Shown here piece by piece: positions 62,417 to 64,000 of a DNA stretch of 64,000 nucleotides. Every line of letters starts with the position of its first letter. Position 1 is the stretch's first letter. The notes under the pieces are model-generated. The model did no database searches. It was not told the origin of the DNA and worked only from the letters and a program-made list of their open reading frames with translations. The stretch is from an uncultured Aquimarina sp. (GTDB lineage Bacteria > Bacteroidota > Bacteroidia > Flavobacteriales > Flavobacteriaceae): positions 372,001 to 436,000 of the forward strand of contig NZ_CANMQT010000005.1 of the NCBI RefSeq assembly GCF_947500065.1. Reading direction: 5' to 3'. Made by a program: the position numbers and the translations under genes.

Positions 62417-63496
62417 ATGAAAAATTTTAAAAACAGAATTTTATTGAAGCTATTTTGCCTTTCAATAATCGTTACAGGAACATTAAGTTGTTCTAATGAC
62501 AATCAAGAAGAAGTTTACGATCAAGAGTTGGCATCATTTGAAGAATTTACAATTGGAGATTTTGAAGAAGAGCTTACTATAGATGATGCAGAGGAGTTTG
62601 ATGAAAATCCAAACGAAGTCCTGCCTACAAAAGGATCTGAAATTTTGATTATGGAAACTATCGGTAAGAAAACAAATTATTATATAACTACTGATTATGG
62701 AGAAACTTACAAAAAAATTCCAAACGAAAAATCTCTAGATTTTGAGGATAACAAATTTTGGGCTATTACACTTTATAGTCAAAATGACTTTTATGGCCAA
62801 TCAAGTTTTTCCCTTTTTCTTCCAGACAAAAAAATAAAGAGGTCTCATAATTTCAAACTTAATGGAGTACGTTACCGTTCATTTGTTAGCAAAGGAAATA
62901 TGAATGTAAGATTATTCGAAAGTAGTGATTTTACAGGTCACAATCATTTCTTTGATCGTAAAGACAAAAAACCTTACAAACTTAATAATTTATCTCACCA
63001 TTATAGAAGTGTTAATCTTTGGCCTCACGATAGTAAAGACGCTAAATCAGTACTCTATGAGGATGATAATTATGAAGGTGCACCAAGACCTATTTGGAAC
63101 AACGTAAACCTCAGCGATAAATGGAAAACTAAAGTTAGCTCAATAAGAGTGAATACACAGAATTGGTCAACAGGAAATGTATTGTCAAGTTCAAACAGTG
63201 ATAATAGTATAGTAACGGCCTCGGATATGGGTCTACTTCCACTAGAATTAAGAGATAAGATAATTGAAATTGCGATAACAAATACCAGAGGTAAAGCATG
63301 TAATCCAAGACAATCATGTCATAAGGAAAGACTCTGTAATAGTCTGATAAGCGGGGTCGTTGGTAGTCATGACGTAACAACTGCTGCCGGATGCAATAAA
63401 GAACTAGCTCGAAAAGGAATACGTCGAAATAGAAGGTCTTTTTGTACTATTTCCGGTTATTGTATAGACCCTCGTACTTTAAATGGCAGAAATTAG
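62417..63496 (+). CDS. lipoprotein with beta/gamma-crystallin-like repeats
   Basis: 359 residues; signal with lipobox GTLSCSND (Cys25). The acidic linker (about 27-72) is followed by three units resembling crystallin Greek keys: ITLYSQNDFYGQSSFSLF, VRLFESSDFTGHNHFF and VLYEDDNYEGAPRPIW. Each has the aromatic-xxxx-aromatic-x-G pattern. These can bind calcium or sugars. The last 90 residues are basic with six cysteines (GKACNPRQSC, ERLCNSL, AAGCNKE, SFCTISGYC), probably disulfide-bonded. The function is unknown. It is monocistronic with a terminator at 63515. Confidence 0.6.
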   Translation: MKNFKNRILLKLFCLSIIVTGTLSCSNDNQEEVYDQELASFEEFTIGDFEEELTIDDAEEFDENPNEVLPTKGSEILIMETIGKKTNYYITTDYGETYKKIPNEKSLDFEDNKFWAITLYSQNDFYGQSSFSLFLPDKKIKRSHNFKLNGVRYRSFVSKGNMNVRLFESSDFTGHNHFFDRKDKKPYKLNNLSHHYRSVNLWPHDSKDAKSVLYEDDNYEGAPRPIWNNVNLSDKWKTKVSSIRVNTQNWSTGNVLSSSNSDNSIVTASDMGLLPLELRDKIIEIAITNTRGKACNPRQSCHKERLCNSLISGVVGSHDVTTAAGCNKELARKGIRRNRRSFCTISGYCIDPRTLNGRN

Positions 63497-63514
63497 TAAT
63501 TATTAACTCATTAA

Positions 63515-63542
63515 AAAAGGTGGTAGTAATCTATCACCTTTT
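63515..63542 (+). terminator. terminator of the crystallin-like gene
   Basis: Stem AAAAGGTGGTAG/CTATCACCTTTT (one G-T pair) with loop TAAT. Confidence 0.75.
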
Positions 63543-63573
63543 ATCCTAAACATAATTTACAAAAACAATACTC

Positions 63574-64000
63574 ATGAGAATCTATAATATATTAACAACT
63601 ATATTATTATTAATGATAGGTTTTAACTGCTATCAAACCTATCAATTACAACGAACCAATCATAAAATACATAAAGCTGCTGCCAGCATGGCCACTCAAT
63701 TAAAAATCATGCTTACTCCACCGCCAGCACCAGAAAGTATTGCAACAGGAATAGAGGCACCTGCTTTTTCTCTTATTAACAAAGAAAACAAAGAAGTAAG
63801 CCTAGCTACGCTATCGAAAGAGAAGAAAAAAATACTGGTATTCTCTAGCAGTACTTGTCAGTATTGCCAGGATTATTATCCAGAACTAGATAAGTATACC
63901 AAAGAAAACCAGGAAATCGAAGTGATAGTAATACAAGCAGAATCCACACCAGAAGAAAATGAAAAATTGATTACAAATAACAATTATAGTTTTGATATTT
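63574..64000 (+). CDS. thioredoxin-like (TlpA/MauD-type) protein, 5' part
   Basis: 142 codons until the window ends. N-terminal membrane anchor (residues 5-17), a short linker with PPPAPE, then a redoxin domain starting IEAPAFSLINKENKEVSL. The active site is SSTCQYCQDY, with both cysteines present, unlike the CxxG protein at 20139. It probably reduces or forms disulfides outside the membrane. The 3' end is beyond the window. Confidence 0.78.
   Translation, partial: MRIYNILTTILLLMIGFNCYQTYQLQRTNHKIHKAAASMATQLKIMLTPPPAPESIATGIEAPAFSLINKENKEVSLATLSKEKKKILVFSSSTCQYCQDYYPELDKYTKENQEIEVIVIQAESTPEENEKLITNNNYSFDI

Noticed and set aside
1..64000. tRNA or rRNA genes
   Set aside because: I looked for tRNA-like arms and the CCA-type ends in the gaps and found none.

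Overview
The window looks like chromosome of a marine member of the Flavobacteriaceae (Bacteroidota). The evidence is the low GC content, type IX secretion tails (IYPNP, VFPNP), DUF4199, DUF5989, SxtJ and RHS families, a CarB without its allosteric domain, start codons without Shine-Dalgarno sequences, and promoters of the Bacteroidota form TTG-N19-TAnnTTTG. The gene mix resembles Aquimarina, but the genus cannot be proven from the sequence. No rRNA, tRNA or CRISPR array was seen.

Layout. 0-5.3 kb: surface-glycan modification genes, with a HemK-like methyltransferase, two SGNH proteins, a carbamoyltransferase, SxtJ and a 52-residue DUF5989 gene that overlaps its convergent neighbour. 5.4-6.6 kb: an NTF2-like secreted protein, then a dead IS110 transposase flanked by structured repeats. 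6.6-15.9 kb: a secreted repeat-protein operon (GIGT-repeat adhesin-like protein, two RHS/YD proteins, and a small lipoprotein overlapping the RHS end that may be an immunity protein). 16-36 kb: mostly housekeeping, with carB, rpmH, a lytic transglycosylase, mtaB, an OppA-like lipoprotein, a GlmU-like protein, rpmE2, three DUF4199 proteins, a glycosyltransferase and a phosphohexose mutase. Two fold-back (MITE-like) elements lie at 32.3 and 34.2 kb. 36-41 kb: an MsbA-like ABC transporter, then about 1 kb holding three tandem copies of a probable small RNA on the minus strand, then an ECF sigma operon. 41-51 kb: an RsmB-like methyltransferase, T9SS-secreted endonuclease I, purL and a T9SS-secreted carboxypeptidase.

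51.5-59.5 kb is a fatty-acid beta-oxidation regulon: acyl-CoA synthetase, MarR regulator, FadN-type hydratase/dehydrogenase, thiolase and acyl-CoA dehydrogenase. A shared palindrome (51327-51342 and 53417-53432) sits at both promoters and is the likely MarR operator. 59.5-62.4 kb is gene-poor and decayed. It contains remnants resembling a sulfatase-modifying factor and a GH11 xylanase, a frameshifted M57 metallopeptidase and a 37-residue membrane protein. Paired 18-bp direct repeats lie upstream of the last two. The window ends with a crystallin-like lipoprotein and the start of a thioredoxin-like protein.

The most novel item is the triple small-RNA array at 37.94-38.73 kb. Each copy has its own consensus promoter, a conserved C-rich hairpin loop and a Rho-independent terminator. 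The shared cis-element pair at 59.7 and 61.8 kb comes next.
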